43,048 nt of DNA from a bacterium (GTDB lineage: Bacteria > Patescibacteriota > Patescibacteriia > Patescibacteriales > XYC2-FULL-47-12): contig JAUYLZ010000019.1 of NCBI GenBank assembly GCA_030698385.1, forward strand, positions 1 to 43,048, read 5' to 3'. The notes under the pieces were generated by a model that did no database searches, was not told where the DNA came from, and worked only from the letters and a program-made list of their open reading frames with translations. Both the position numbers and the translations under genes were made by a program. This document shows positions 1 through 9,630 of the stretch, one piece after another; the stretch's first letter is position 1; the number at the start of each line of letters is the position of its first letter.

Positions 1-1
1 C

Positions 2-289
2 AACGGTCAACCATCAGAAATCTGGGATGCCACCAAGCTGTTTGGTTTAAAAGAAAAAAATTGGTGGCACCACCCACATGTCAAAGATGTGGATGAAATT
101 AAGGGGTTGGTTGGAGTTTTTTGGGATCAGGATGATGAAAATTTTTTCATTAGAATTGATCCAGATTATCACCATGAAAGCGGGGCTTTCCTGAATCATG
201 ACCTTTCCCGCCCCTACCGTCCCTTAGTGGAAGGGGACAAAGAGGCGGTTATCACCGCCGCAAAAAGTAGACTGAGGGAACTAAACTAA
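2..289 (+). CDS. C-terminal part of an unidentified protein (5' end outside the window)
   Basis: The frame is open from base 2, well upstream of the first internal ATG at 89, so this is the last 95 or so residues of a longer protein. The fragment is rich in Trp, His and acidic residues (WWHHPHV, FWDQDDENFF) and ends in a short basic helix. I do not recognise a family. It is followed at once by a strong intrinsic terminator, which supports a real gene end. Confidence 0.6.
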   Translation, partial: NGQPSEIWDATKLFGLKEKNWWHHPHVKDVDEIKGLVGVFWDQDDENFFIRIDPDYHHESGAFLNHDLSRPYRPLVEGDKEAVITAAKSRLRELN

Positions 290-312
290 TTTTTGTTTAT
301 TTTGATTTCAGG

Positions 313-344
313 CCCGTATCACAATTGTGGTACGGGTTTCTTTT
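313..344 (+). terminator. Intrinsic terminator after the partial gene
   Basis: The stem CCCGTATCAC/GTGGTACGGG with loop AATT is followed by TTTCTTTTTTT. It lies 24 bases after the stop codon at 289. Confidence 0.85.
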
Positions 345-585
345 TTTACTTCCCCTGCCTGCAAAAACTCCGATCACCCAGTCGGCATTTTTTTATCCAC
401 CATTGACGCCAATGTTAGAATAATATAACCGGCCGGGTGTGTCGGCGCGGGTGAACACCGGAAAAAAAACTAAAGAGGTATTTTTGTTATAATTTTTATA
501 GTGATAAATATTTTTTCCTTGATACCAAAGAAAAAACCCTTGTAATAAAAGAAGGAATCATATTTTTATAAAATTTACAAAAAGA
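345..585. other. Gene-free stretch, no feature recognised
   Basis: No ORF with a ribosome binding site was found. The only structure is a GC-rich imperfect hairpin at about 430-465 (CCGGGTGT...ACACCGG) next to an A-run, with no convincing T-tract in its own direction. The rest is AT-rich. Confidence 0.4.
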
Positions 586-622
586 AAAAAGGCTAAAGAA
601 ACTAGTTCGTTAGCCTTTTGAA
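586..622 (-). terminator. Intrinsic terminator for the 376-residue unknown gene
   Basis: Read on the minus strand, AAAGGCTAA...TTAGCCTTTTTTC forms a stem with a T-tract, beginning about 10 bases after the stop codon at 633. Confidence 0.75.
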
Positions 623-632
623 AATTTAAAAA

Positions 633-1763
633 TCAATTACAATTTTTTTGCAATTCTTCATACTCCTCATCCGTGAGGAGTATGGCGTCTTTGCCGATGA
701 ATGGCTTTTTTCCGACATAGTCGGGATGAACAAGAACTTTTTTGGTAGTAACAGTTACGCCACTACCAGACACATCATCTTCGGAATGGAATCCGTGTCC
801 GTCGTGATAAGACGTCCAAATCTCGCTCACTCCGCCCTCACAAGCAATCCAGCCCGCCTTAACTTTAGCAAGAATAAATTCTTGCCAATATTTCTCGGCT
901 TTTTGGCGGCATTCTTCTTCTTTTTCCACCACCAAATTTTCAAGAAATTTTTTGTAAGAGCTTAGCCCTTCCTCTGTCCAAGGGAGAGCATTCTTATAGG
1001 CATGACCTATTTGGAAGAATTCCTTTTCTGGAAACTCCTCTATACACATGCCCTTCGGTCTTCTGGTTAGGAGCGCTGGATGTGTCCTGCGTGGCGGGGG
1101 AACTTCTGTCCAAAAGTCAAAATAGTACTCTTGCCACTTATTTTGACTGTAGGCGCGGAAATGAATGTACTCCCTCCCTCTAATTTTTGGGAGAGAGTAA
1201 ATTTGTTCTTTTGCCGCGGTCCAAGCAACGGCCGCTTGGTCAAATAGACGAGCTCTCTCTGGCTCAACAGCAACTTGGAGTTGCCAAATTTTTTCCGCAA
1301 TTTGGCTATCCAGATTGGGTTGCTTTTCATACTCGTTTTCTGATACAAAAAATTCTGGAGCGTAGAAGTCGTCTCCATTTTTTAAGGCTGGTCCCAGAAT
1401 AGCGTCTTTACTGGAGGAGCAAAAAATGCCTCCATATTTATGACAATCTTGTTGACTGTGGCCGTCCCATAGAGGGAGTGGCAAATCACCAAATTTGTTA
1501 CGAAGCGGAGCAACTAACTGCTTCATAACAGCCATTCCTTTCTCTTCTTTGGAAAGGGATTTTTTAATGGAGGTAATTTCTCCCAAACTAGACCTATCTA
1601 ACTCCTTCGTTATTGTTACTTCTACCTCCCAGTGAGGAGGTTGAGACAAAATATCTCTGGCGTTTGTGATAATGATCACCTTGCCGTGGCCGGTAAGGAC
1701 AACGCCATTGCCCTTTTTATTTTTTTCAAGCTTGCTTATTTTTACGACTATATTTTTTGCCAT
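633..1763 (-). CDS. Unidentified 376-residue protein
   Basis: I do not recognise the family. The N-terminal 60 residues look like a small beta-rich domain (KNIVVKISKLEK, GNGVVLTGHGKVIIITNA). The middle has a Cys/His patch (GHSQQDCHKYGGIFC). A helical, Glu/Lys-rich segment at about residues 270-310 precedes a C-terminal part with WxxYHDGHGFHSEDD. No signal peptide or membrane span is visible. Two ATGs are adjacent (1766 and 1763); the second sits 6 bases after AGGAG and is preferred. It is the second gene of a two-gene unit driven by the promoter at 2564-2592, with a terminator after it. The strong ribosome binding site matches the style of the NAD cluster, not of the neighbouring permease. 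Confidence 0.8.
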   Translation of the reverse strand: MAKNIVVKISKLEKNKKGNGVVLTGHGKVIIITNARDILSQPPHWEVEVTITKELDRSSLGEITSIKKSLSKEEKGMAVMKQLVAPLRNKFGDLPLPLWDGHSQQDCHKYGGIFCSSSKDAILGPALKNGDDFYAPEFFVSENEYEKQPNLDSQIAEKIWQLQVAVEPERARLFDQAAVAWTAAKEQIYSLPKIRGREYIHFRAYSQNKWQEYYFDFWTEVPPPRRTHPALLTRRPKGMCIEEFPEKEFFQIGHAYKNALPWTEEGLSSYKKFLENLVVEKEEECRQKAEKYWQEFILAKVKAGWIACEGGVSEIWTSYHDGHGFHSEDDVSGSGVTVTTKKVLVHPDYVGKKPFIGKDAILLTDEEYEELQKNCN

Positions 1764-1893
1764 CATCCTCTCCTTCTCTGCATTTTATATATTTTTATTT
1801 TAAAGATCTTTTTTCTTCATTTAAAATCACAACGTTCCTTATGATTTTAAGTAAGGAGGGGAGTGTTTTTTAGGCACTCCCCTGGAAACGGAC

Positions 1894-2355
1894 TTATTCA
1901 TCGTCATCGAGAATAAACCCGTCTATTTCAACTTTAACCTCCTTGGTCTCTGAGTTTATTTCTTGTTCGAATTGAAGTATGTCTTGAGTAATTGAATCAA
2001 GCCCTTTTTGTGTGTCGACCATTACATATATTGGCGAATTATAGTCTCGATTCTCAAAGGCTAAACTTCCAGGGAGCGTAATGCGGACACCATCGTAAGA
2101 TGTGTCTCGTTTGGCAATAATTGGTTGTTGGACTTCTTTGTTAAATTTGAAGCCTTCACCCTTCTCATCCATATACTGATATCCTCCAAAACCATAGCTG
2201 GACACAAAGACCCACGTTAGAACTATGGAAACGTCTCCATCCTCATTAATTTCATAATTGAGAACCCGATTGGGTTCTCGCTTCTGAGAGTAAAAATCAT
2301 CATATGAGATGAGTTCTACGTCTCTTAAGGTTTTTTGTGTGTCAGTATTATTCAT
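1894..2355 (-). CDS. Unidentified acidic 153-residue protein
   Basis: This is a small, strongly acidic, beta-rich protein of unknown function. It has no signal peptide, cysteine motif or membrane span. Blocks such as DGDVSIVLTWVFVSSYGFGGYQY and a very acidic C-terminus (DGFILDDDE) suggest a single soluble domain. The start is set by AAGGAG 8-9 bases upstream. It is the first gene after a promoter and a roughly 200-nt structured leader, and it is followed after 128 bases by the 376-residue unknown gene, so the two probably form one operon. The acidic composition would fit a DNA-mimic or inhibitor protein, but that is only a possibility. Confidence 0.75.
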   Translation of the reverse strand: MNNTDTQKTLRDVELISYDDFYSQKREPNRVLNYEINEDGDVSIVLTWVFVSSYGFGGYQYMDEKGEGFKFNKEVQQPIIAKRDTSYDGVRITLPGSLAFENRDYNSPIYVMVDTQKGLDSITQDILQFEQEINSETKEVKVEIDGFILDDDE

Positions 2356-2557
2356 TTTTTTTCTCCTTCCTCATTGTGAGGATTTTATTTTTTTTATCGC
2401 AAAAGCGACAAGTCTTTTAATCCCCTCACTAATGGGGCAGGAGAACCCTGACTATACCGGGCAGACAAACCCAGACAGCGGACAAATTATTTTTTGCAAA
2501 TAGACTGTCCACTATCTAGGTTTTTTGAAGAAAATTGTAAAGGACAATTTTTATTAT
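2356..2557 (-). promoter_or_regulatory. Structured 5' leader of unknown class
   Basis: The minus-strand transcript from the promoter at 2564-2592 has a leader of about 200 nt. It contains, in order, a boxA-like TGTCCTTTACAA (2539-2545 core), a GGACA...TGTCC stem, CTGGG...CCCGG, CCCC...GGGG, TCGC-TTTT-GCGA, and a CCTC...GAGG hairpin touching the ribosome binding site. This density of helices is typical of a riboswitch or attenuator, but I could not match it to a known class. Confidence 0.45.
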
Positions 2558-2563
2558 AAATAT

Positions 2564-2592
2564 AGTATAGCATACTTTTAAAATACTGTCAA
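2564..2592 (-). promoter_or_regulatory. Sigma-70 promoter for the two unknown genes
   Basis: On the minus strand, TTGACA, a 17-base spacer and TATACT form a near-perfect promoter. The opening TTGACAGTATTTT is shared with the two promoters that precede the SAM riboswitches. Confidence 0.85.
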
Positions 2593-2711
2593 TATATAAC
2601 GATTATTTAAACTAAAATTAGCTAAATTTTTATAATATTGAAATGCTATACGATGCGGCTATATCTCCCTGTTCAAAAAACATGCTATACTATACTTAGA
2701 AAATTAACCTT

Positions 2712-3749
2712 ATGCGCCCCACTCCCTACCCACTTTACTTTTTGCTCGCCTTTCTTTTGGCCTCGCTGGTTTTGGTGTACTTCATCATCCAGCCGTTTTT
2801 GGGCGCACTCATTTTGGCGGCGGTGTTTGCCTTTCTCTTTCAGCCCATCTACCGCGCCTGCCTGCGCCTGACGCGCCGGCACACCAGCCTCGCGGCGCTG
2901 GTGACCACGATTATCGCCGTGATCATTGTCGTGTTGCCGCTCTCGCTCCTCGGTACGCAGATTTTAAAAGAATCAAGCGAGCTCTACCAGTCGCTCGTCG
3001 GCGGTAAAGACCACTTCATTGCCAGTGTTGAAACAGCGGCCGGCCAGATACGCAATGCTCTGCCGTTTTTATCTAACGTGGAGTTTGACATCTCCGGTTA
3101 CGCGCGCCAAGGACTCGCGGCGCTGGCGCAAAACTTCGGCGGCGTTTTCTCAAGCGTGGCGCAACTTCTGCTCAATGCCTTTGTCTTTTTGGCCGCCTTT
3201 TACTTTTTCTTAAAAGACGGCTACAAGCTCAAAGACTACCTGGTGGCGTTGAGCCCCTTGGCCGACCGCGACGATGAGCTCATCGTCTCGCGCCTGAAGC
3301 TTGCCGTCACCGCGGCGGTGAAGGGAAACCTCACCATTGGCCTCGTGCAGGGCACGCTCACCGGCATCGGCTTTTGGCTCTTTGGCGTTCCCAATGCCGT
3401 TCTGTGGGGCAGCGTGGCGGCGGTGGCCGCGCTCATTCCGGGCATTGGCACGGCGCTCGTACTCACGCCGGCCGTTATCTTTTTATTTTTAACCAGCAGT
3501 CTCCCCGGCGCGCTGGGGCTCGTAGCCTGGGGTGTGGTCGCCGTCGGCTTGGTTGACAACATGCTGGGACCAAAACTCGTCGGCGCCGGCATGAAGCTGC
3601 ATCCGCTCGCGGTCTTTTTGACGGTTTTGGGCGGTATGGCGTTTTTTGGACCGCTGGGATTCCTCCTGGGTCCTTTGGCGATGAGTGTTTGTATCGCTTT
3701 GATTGACATTTACTTTTCACTCAAAGGCAAAAAAGAAAACATTGCGTAA
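2712..3749 (+). CDS. AI-2E family transporter (PerM/TqsA type permease)
   Basis: The protein is a 345-residue inner-membrane permease, about the usual length of the family (around 350). Hydrophobic segments are at about residues 8-28, 30-45, 58-85, 145-168, 200-225, 230-260, 265-290 and 300-335. The family signature regions are present: the soluble loop between the third and fourth spans, YFFLKDGY after the fourth, and the Gly/Pro-rich segment ALIPGIGTALVLTP. Members export small molecules or exchange ions; the substrate cannot be read from sequence. The gene is GC-richer than the flanking unknown genes and has no Shine-Dalgarno sequence before the ATG (AATTAACCTTATG). Confidence 0.9.
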   Translation: MRPTPYPLYFLLAFLLASLVLVYFIIQPFLGALILAAVFAFLFQPIYRACLRLTRRHTSLAALVTTIIAVIIVVLPLSLLGTQILKESSELYQSLVGGKDHFIASVETAAGQIRNALPFLSNVEFDISGYARQGLAALAQNFGGVFSSVAQLLLNAFVFLAAFYFFLKDGYKLKDYLVALSPLADRDDELIVSRLKLAVTAAVKGNLTIGLVQGTLTGIGFWLFGVPNAVLWGSVAAVAALIPGIGTALVLTPAVIFLFLTSSLPGALGLVAWGVVAVGLVDNMLGPKLVGAGMKLHPLAVFLTVLGGMAFFGPLGFLLGPLAMSVCIALIDIYFSLKGKKENIA

Positions 3750-3791
3750 ACCGGCGAATTACCATCTGCCTTAACTCATAATTTTTTACAT

Positions 3792-3819
3792 TTGCATTAT
3801 CTGCCATATCTGCTATGAT
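3792..3819 (+). promoter_or_regulatory. Promoter of the SurA-N-like gene
   Basis: TTGCAT, 16 bases, then TATGAT with an upstream TG extension (TGCTATGAT). The start codon at 3850 follows a short leader without a Shine-Dalgarno sequence. Confidence 0.5.
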
Positions 3820-3849
3820 AAACGCACTTTTATCATACTAATAAATATT

Positions 3850-4557
3850 ATGTCAAAAAAAAGTCTCATTATCACGTCACTAGCCGCGGTCATTGTACTG
3901 GCGTTGGGCGGCTCGTATCTGCTCTTTACCAAAACCTTTGCGACGCAAAAAAAATCGGTGGAAAATGTCGCGGCGGATACTGCTGAAAAAACTGGAGCGG
4001 TCGCTACAGTCAATGGCGAAGAGCTGAGCCGTGAAGATTTTAACGCGCAACTGGAGCAAGCGCAACAGACATACATCCAGCAAGGACTGGATCCAGCTAG
4101 TGCCCAAATTGCTGATCAGCTAAAAACACAAGTATTGGACCAGATGATTGCCGGCACTTTATTTAAACAAGAGGCAAAAAAAACCGGATTAATTATTGAT
4201 GATGCCGAGGTAGAAGCCGAGATCAGCCGCTTAATTGAAAGCGTGGGCGGACGCGAAGTGTTTGACCAAGAACTGGCGAAAGCAAGTGTTGCCGAGGACA
4301 CGGTCAAAATAAATATCGGCGAGCGCATGCTGATTGATAAATATTTGGAAGCTCAAATTTCCGCTGGTGAAATAAGCGCTACTGATGAAGAGGTGCGCGC
4401 GTTATATGATGAGATGAGCGCTCAACAGCCGCTGCCTCCTTTTGAAGATGTGCAAGAAGATGCCAAAAAAGCTGTAATTCAGAAAAAACAAAACGAACTA
4501 ATTTCAGCGCTAGTCACCTCCTTGCGCGCTGACGCTAATATTGAAATTTTACTCTAA
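3850..4557 (+). CDS. Membrane-anchored SurA-N-type chaperone, lacking a PPIase domain
   Basis: A single N-terminal transmembrane helix (residues about 5-27) anchors a helical extracytoplasmic domain. The segment VATVNGEELSREDFNAQLEQAQ followed by LKTQVLDQMIAGTLFKQEAKKTGL is the hallmark of the SurA N-terminal chaperone domain found in PpiD, PrsA and SurA proteins. The length (235 residues) and the direct end after the C-terminal helix leave no room for a parvulin PPIase domain. It probably assists folding of exported proteins at the outer face of the membrane. Confidence 0.85.
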   Translation: MSKKSLIITSLAAVIVLALGGSYLLFTKTFATQKKSVENVAADTAEKTGAVATVNGEELSREDFNAQLEQAQQTYIQQGLDPASAQIADQLKTQVLDQMIAGTLFKQEAKKTGLIIDDAEVEAEISRLIESVGGREVFDQELAKASVAEDTVKINIGERMLIDKYLEAQISAGEISATDEEVRALYDEMSAQQPLPPFEDVQEDAKKAVIQKKQNELISALVTSLRADANIEILL

Positions 4558-4576
4558 TTTTTTCTCAATTTTAAAT

Positions 4577-4611
4577 AAAAAACCACTCTCGCGTTGAGAG
4601 TGGTTTTTTTT
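4577..4611. terminator. Bidirectional terminator
   Basis: AAAACCACTCTC-GCGTT-GAGAGTGGTTTTTTTT sits between convergent genes ending at 4557 and 4649 and can serve both. Confidence 0.85.
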
Positions 4612-4648
4612 ATACTAAACTAATTATGAGAGCAATGCCTATTAATTA

Positions 4649-7567
4649 TTAAGGTTTAATTACATTAATCACCGCGCTAAAACCGACATTGCCGGCGGCA
4701 TCATACGCCTGCGCGGAAATGGTATGGATGCCAACTGGTATTTTTTTAGTATTTAGGCGGATGTTGCAAGAATCTAAATTAAAGCAAGTTGTGATAACTT
4801 GTTCATCCCATAGTATATTCAATTTTGTAACGCCATAATTATCGCTGGCCTGCGCCAAAATTTCGAAAGTACCATTTGGCAGCGTAAATCCCTCACTGGG
4901 AGAGATGACCGCAACCACCGGCGGGACAGTATCAGTAATTGGCTCGTTGTACACGGTAACATTAATAGTATGAAAGGCTGTATTGCCGGCGGCATCATAG
5001 GCTTTAGCAGTTAAACTATAAGAACCATTAGCGTCACTAAGCGTATCCCAGGAAAATTGAAAAGGATCAAGCGTGTCTGAATCAACTAAATTATCATTGC
5101 GATAAAGTTCCACTTTAGAGATAATACCGGAATCATCAGACGCGTTTACCACGATATTTATTATGCCGGATACAGTTTCATCCGCGACTGGTGAAACAAA
5201 TGCTACGGTCGGCGGCATATCGCCGGTTACAGTTGCGACAATGCTGTATGATCGCTCCGATTCATTTCCGGCCGCGTCGTAGGCGGCCACCGCGAGCGTA
5301 TGCGCTCCCGTTGCCAAACCGGCGGCTGAGTAACTGCCCGTTGCCGAGGTGCCCAGCGCCGTATCGCCGTCATAGACGCGATAGCCGCTCACGGCAGTAT
5401 CGTCAATGGATGTGTCCCAGCTCAAACTTACCGTTGTGCCGCTCACGCTGTCTGCAGTAAGATTAGCCGGCATGGTGGGCGCGTCAACATCAGCTGTTGA
5501 ACTCCGCGGGCCGTTGCCGCTAACGTCAAACGAACGAAAGCCCAGCGCGAGCGCGGGCGAGGCACCCTGCATAGTGAAGACATCACTGGCATAATTAGTA
5601 AAAAGCGGATCAGCCACTACTGTTGCCAAATCAAAACCGTAGACTGTTTGCCACTCCGCCAGCGTGTTGAAGTTCGGCTTGTTGGTATTAAACTCCGGAT
5701 AAAAAATATTGTCATCTGACGCGTCCAGTCCGAGGTTGGTAGTGGCAAAAATATAGGTCATCCAACGATCGTAATCAAAACTGTCGTGGTTGTAGACAAC
5801 GTTGTGCCGGAATGTACTGCCGGTTGACAGGATGCCTGCCACCGGATCAAGCGTCTCGCGCGCGGCAAAGCGCACGGGCTGCTCGGCGGAGTTTACGAAC
5901 ACGTTATTTTCAATAGTGTTGTAAAAATTTCGGTGCATATTAATAGCATTGCCGACGCGGTAGACGTAGTTATTGCGCACGGTCATGTAGCCGGAACCCT
6001 GATCCAAGTAGATGCCGCGCAGATGCGTGTGGTAGGTCGCGGCCGGTTCGTGGTGCTCGGTGAATAAAATATCATGAACATTGTTGTACTGAATGGTTGT
6101 GCCCGGCTGTCGGCCGACTGTGTAGATACCGCCGCCGTCATTGAGCTCCTGCATCACGTCATGCACATTGTTGTACTGGATTAAGTTATACTCGGCTTCA
6201 GTTTCCAGCATATCCCACGACCAGCCGACCTGGATGCCGGAATAGGCGCCGTCATAGACGTGATTGTGCGCGATGACGTTGTGGCCGCTCACCGCTATCC
6301 AGATGCCAATCGCCACCTGATAGACACGGCCGAACGAGTGGATGGTGTTGTCGGTGATTTGGTTGTAACTGTTGTTTTTGGTAAAAATAGAGTTGTTGGT
6401 GCTGCCTAGTTTGATAGCGCCGGCGCCCAGGTCATAAAATGTGTTGCCGCGAATGGTCAGCTGCGCGCTGTTGAGCTCGCTCGCGCCCAGCGCGTACACG
6501 CCGACGTGCTCAACGGTGTTATCTTCAAAAATGATGTAATTTGACGTATCAAAATAAATCGCCGGTTCCTGGGTGATCAGCTTGCCCGCCTGACGGCCCG
6601 GATAGCCGCCGGTGGGAAAATTCCAGTCAACGTGGGCGAAGGTAATGTCTTCAAAAGTGAGGTAATCGGCGTCAGAAGTACGTACGAGCTGTGTGTCAGT
6701 GGGCGCGACAATAGTAATGCTATTGATATCTTCACCGGCGCGCGGGTAGTAGTAGAGCTTGCCGGCGCTCGTGTCCAGGTACCACTCGCCGGGAGTATCC
6801 AGACCTTCAAACACGTTTTCCACAAAGTACCTGTCTCCCATCCAATTCTGAAACGGCTGATAATCAGTGGTGCCGTTGATAGTGAGTTCATTGCCGGTGA
6901 TACTCAAAATTTTGTGACGGCCGGCCTCCCAGGCGCGCAGAGAAATAACCTCAACGTCATTGATATTGGTCCAGTTGGGGTCAATGTCGCCGTCAGCGAA
7001 GGTAAACGTTGTGTCATTGGTCTCCGGAGTGGTGCTCGCAATCAAAAAATAACCACCCACCTCGGGCTCGCGGGCGCGAATGGCGCGCTCGCCTTCAACC
7101 CAGAGCGAGTTAAACGCCCAGCCGCCGCCGGCGGCTTCGGGAATCGTTGTCACATAGGTAGAAGTGGCATACAAACTCCAACTGGTGGTTATTTCTTCAC
7201 CGCCGCTGATGACCGGGTTATCTCCCGATCCATACGCGCCGAAAATAATCGGCTGAGCGGCGGTTCCGGACTCGCTGACTGTCAATGTTTCGCCGCGCCA
7301 AGTTTCGCCGCGTTTAAAGAGTACGCCATCGCCGGGTAAAAACGTCGTGCTATTCACCTTGGCAATAGTTTTCCACGGCTGTGAGGTTGAGGTGCCGGCA
7401 TTGCTGTCGTTGCCGGCGGTGGCGTCGACGTAGTAGGTTATGTTGGTAGTAAAACCAAGCGCGCTTTTTGAAACAAATTGTGGTTGATAGAATAGCGACG
7501 TTGTAAACACGCAACCGACAATAAATAAATAAATAATAACCAACTTTATTTTATATAAATACCTCAT
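4649..7567 (-). CDS. Large secreted right-handed beta-helix protein with FN3 and Ig-like domains
   Basis: The 972-residue protein has an N-terminal hydrophobic segment (about 8-30, signal or anchor). Next comes YYVDATAGNDSNAGTS..PWKTI, the DUF1565/pectate-lyase-like entry motif. A long parallel beta-helix core (about 290-640) has many NNxxHDxxxGGGIY-type rungs. A fibronectin type III domain (about 690-780) and two Ig-like domains (about 785-875 and 885-970), each with the AYDAAGN motif, follow. Such proteins bind or cleave surface polysaccharides; the catalytic residues are not clear, so adhesin is equally possible. It has no Shine-Dalgarno sequence. The transcript begins with a SAM-I-like riboswitch and terminator, which is unexpected for this kind of gene. 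Confidence 0.9.
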   Translation of the reverse strand: MRYLYKIKLVIIYLFIVGCVFTTSLFYQPQFVSKSALGFTTNITYYVDATAGNDSNAGTSTSQPWKTIAKVNSTTFLPGDGVLFKRGETWRGETLTVSESGTAAQPIIFGAYGSGDNPVISGGEEITTSWSLYATSTYVTTIPEAAGGGWAFNSLWVEGERAIRAREPEVGGYFLIASTTPETNDTTFTFADGDIDPNWTNINDVEVISLRAWEAGRHKILSITGNELTINGTTDYQPFQNWMGDRYFVENVFEGLDTPGEWYLDTSAGKLYYYPRAGEDINSITIVAPTDTQLVRTSDADYLTFEDITFAHVDWNFPTGGYPGRQAGKLITQEPAIYFDTSNYIIFEDNTVEHVGVYALGASELNSAQLTIRGNTFYDLGAGAIKLGSTNNSIFTKNNSYNQITDNTIHSFGRVYQVAIGIWIAVSGHNVIAHNHVYDGAYSGIQVGWSWDMLETEAEYNLIQYNNVHDVMQELNDGGGIYTVGRQPGTTIQYNNVHDILFTEHHEPAATYHTHLRGIYLDQGSGYMTVRNNYVYRVGNAINMHRNFYNTIENNVFVNSAEQPVRFAARETLDPVAGILSTGSTFRHNVVYNHDSFDYDRWMTYIFATTNLGLDASDDNIFYPEFNTNKPNFNTLAEWQTVYGFDLATVVADPLFTNYASDVFTMQGASPALALGFRSFDVSGNGPRSSTADVDAPTMPANLTADSVSGTTVSLSWDTSIDDTAVSGYRVYDGDTALGTSATGSYSAAGLATGAHTLAVAAYDAAGNESERSYSIVATVTGDMPPTVAFVSPVADETVSGIINIVVNASDDSGIISKVELYRNDNLVDSDTLDPFQFSWDTLSDANGSYSLTAKAYDAAGNTAFHTINVTVYNEPITDTVPPVVAVISPSEGFTLPNGTFEILAQASDNYGVTKLNILWDEQVITTCFNLDSCNIRLNTKKIPVGIHTISAQAYDAAGNVGFSAVINVIKP

Positions 7568-7593
7568 AGTATAAAATAATTAAATAAATAAAT

Positions 7594-7743
7594 AAAAAAA
7601 AATCACTTCCACTGAGGAACCGATTATTCAAATAACATCTGTCCCAGTTGGGCAGGAGTTCGCACCAACATCCCGAGTACTCGGGATAGGTTGCGGGCGG
7701 AGCTTTGGGCCTGATCCTTTAACATCTCCGCTCTCTAGATATT
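7594..7743 (-). promoter_or_regulatory. SAM-I-like (S-box) riboswitch with terminator, copy 1
   Basis: Read on the minus strand, P1 is AATATCT/AGATGTT (7737-7743 with 7634-7640). AGAGAG then leads into P2 CGGAG/CTCCG enclosing GGATCAGGCCCAAAG. GCAACC precedes a perfect P3 hairpin CCCGAGTACTCGGG. The joining segment GGTGCGAACTCCTG precedes P4 CCC/GGG. These match the S-box core. A hairpin followed by nine Ts (7594-7625) is the expected expression platform. It precedes the beta-helix gene. A near-identical copy lies at 32707-32853 with compensating or wobble changes in P1 and P2. Confidence 0.8.
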
Positions 7744-7786
7744 TATACCAAACTTATTGTGCATAAGTATATTAAACTCTAATACC

Positions 7787-7814
7787 ATAATAACATACCT
7801 AAAAATACTGTCAA
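7787..7814 (-). promoter_or_regulatory. Promoter of riboswitch copy 1
   Basis: On the minus strand, TTGACA, a 16-base spacer and TATTAT end about 40 bases before P1 of the riboswitch. Confidence 0.75.
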
Positions 7815-7833
7815 AAGAGAATGATTTTTTTAT

Positions 7834-9630
7834 TTACTTATTCTGCTTCCGCTCCGCCCGTATCCGGTCATTTTCGGTCAAAAACATTTTGCGCAGACGA
7901 ATGCTCTTTGGTGTTATTTCCAAGTACTCATCATCATTCATTATTCCCATGCCTCGTTCCAAAGTTAAATCAAGCGGCGGCGTCAGGCGAATAGCATCAT
8001 CAGAGCCGGAGGCGCGCATGTTGGTAAGTTGTTTGCCTTTGAGCGGGTTGACAACCAGGTCATTTCCCTTGGCCGCGTTGCCTATCACCTGCCCCTCATA
8101 AACTTCCACATTGGCCGGAATATAGAGAGTGCCTCTGTCTTGCAAATTATACAAAGCAAAACCCAGCGCCTTGCCGGTCGCCATGGAAACCATTGAGCCC
8201 AGTTCATTTTTGGTAATATTGCCGGCGTATGGCTTAAAACCAATAACGCGAGCGTAAAGAATGCCCTGCCCGCGGGTGTCAACCACAAATTCATTGCGGT
8301 AGCCAAGCAAACCGCGGGTCGGCATTTCAAAAATAATCTTTATGCCGCCGTGTTCCGGCTTCATTTCCAGCATCGTGCCCTTGCGCTTGGATAGTTTTTC
8401 AATTACCGAACCGGACATTTCCTCGGGAACATTAACAATAACTTCTTCAAACGGCTCCACCTTGTGGCCGTCAACTTCTTTGATAATTACCTGCGGCTGG
8501 GAAATCTGCAATTCATAGCCCTCGCGACGCATGTTTTCAAGTAAAATGGCAATGTGCATCTCGCCGCGGCCGAAAACTTTGTAGTGATCAACTCCGGAAA
8601 AATCAATTTTTAGACCGACATTGACCTCTAGCTCTTTTTCCAGACGTTCTTTGATCTGACGATTGGTGACGAACTTTCCCTCCTTACCGGCAAAGGGAGA
8701 GCTGTTCACCAAAAAATTAAGCGAAATTGTCGGTTCGTCAACATTAATTGCCGGCAACGCTTCCTGGCTTGCGTCTTCACAGATTGTTTCGCCGATAAAA
8801 ATATTCGGTAATCCCGCTGTCATGATAATATCACCGGCGCTGGCTTCAGCCACTTCCTTGCGAGTCAGGCCCTCAAAGGTGAATAATTTGGTAATTTTTC
8901 CGCTGCGCGTTTCCCCTTTTTCATTTTTTATAACTACATTTTGATTAGCAGTGATTTTGCCGCTGTAAATTCGGCTGATCGCCAAACGGCCGAGAAAATT
9001 GTCATAGGCCAAATTAAACGGCTGAATGCTTAGCTGTCTTTTTTCCGCCGCCTCGCTGGAAGCTACCGGAACTTGTTTTAAAATAATATCAAGTAGCGGC
9101 GTCAAATCTTTACTGTCATCTGCCAGCTTATTTTTGGCAATGCCGGTTTTGGCAATCGCGTAAATTACTTGGAAATCAAGCTGTTCGTCATTCGCGCCCA
9201 GATCAAGAAAAAGTTCATAAACCAATTCGCGCGCGTGTTCGGGATTGGCGGCCGGTTTGTCGATTTTATTGATAACCACAATTGGCTTCAAACCTAATTG
9301 CAGAGATTTTTTCAAAACAAACTTGGTCTGAGGCATCGGGCCTTCCTGCGCGTCCACAACGAGTAAAACCGAATCAATGGAGCGCAAAACGCGTTCAACC
9401 TCTGAACCAAAGTCAGCGTGCCCCGGAGTATCAACAATATTGATTTTTGTATCTTTATAATATATGGAGGTATTTTTTGAGTAAATCGTAATGCCGCGTT
9501 CAAGCTCCATGGCATTTGAATCCATCGTTACGCCTTCTTCGGACATGCCGGTTTGGCGCATCAAAGCATCGGTCAGAGTAGTCTTACCGTGGTCAACGTG
9601 AGCAATGATTGCAATATTTCTTATTTCCAT
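7834..9630 (-). CDS. typA: Ribosome-associated GTPase TypA/BipA
   Basis: This is a translational GTPase of the TypA/BipA family, which binds ribosomes and helps 50S assembly under stress or cold. G1 AHVDHGKTT (residues 10-18), G2 ERGITI, G3 DTPGHADFG and G4 NKIDKP are intact. EF-G-like domains II, III and V and the BipA-specific C-terminus ([31 protein letters not shown]) follow. The length of 598 is normal. The start at 9630 has no clear Shine-Dalgarno sequence. A CCCCGTTAAA/TTTAACAGGGG hairpin ends about 20 bases before the ATG. A good promoter lies at 9737-9765. Confidence 0.97.
   Translation of the reverse strand: MEIRNIAIIAHVDHGKTTLTDALMRQTGMSEEGVTMDSNAMELERGITIYSKNTSIYYKDTKINIVDTPGHADFGSEVERVLRSIDSVLLVVDAQEGPMPQTKFVLKKSLQLGLKPIVVINKIDKPAANPEHARELVYELFLDLGANDEQLDFQVIYAIAKTGIAKNKLADDSKDLTPLLDIILKQVPVASSEAAEKRQLSIQPFNLAYDNFLGRLAISRIYSGKITANQNVVIKNEKGETRSGKITKLFTFEGLTRKEVAEASAGDIIMTAGLPNIFIGETICEDASQEALPAINVDEPTISLNFLVNSSPFAGKEGKFVTNRQIKERLEKELEVNVGLKIDFSGVDHYKVFGRGEMHIAILLENMRREGYELQISQPQVIIKEVDGHKVEPFEEVIVNVPEEMSGSVIEKLSKRKGTMLEMKPEHGGIKIIFEMPTRGLLGYRNEFVVDTRGQGILYARVIGFKPYAGNITKNELGSMVSMATGKALGFALYNLQDRGTLYIPANVEVYEGQVIGNAAKGNDLVVNPLKGKQLTNMRASGSDDAIRLTPPLDLTLERGMGIMNDDEYLEITPKSIRLRKMFLTENDRIRAERKQNK

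Noticed and set aside
3236..3720. Two long antisense frames within the permease gene
   Set aside because: Composition is that of shadow frames (Pro/Ser/Arg rich) and no promoter or start signal is present.
6632..7339. Long open frame opposite the beta-helix gene
   Set aside because: It is a mirror of a GC-biased coding sequence, has no ribosome binding site and encodes nothing recognisable.
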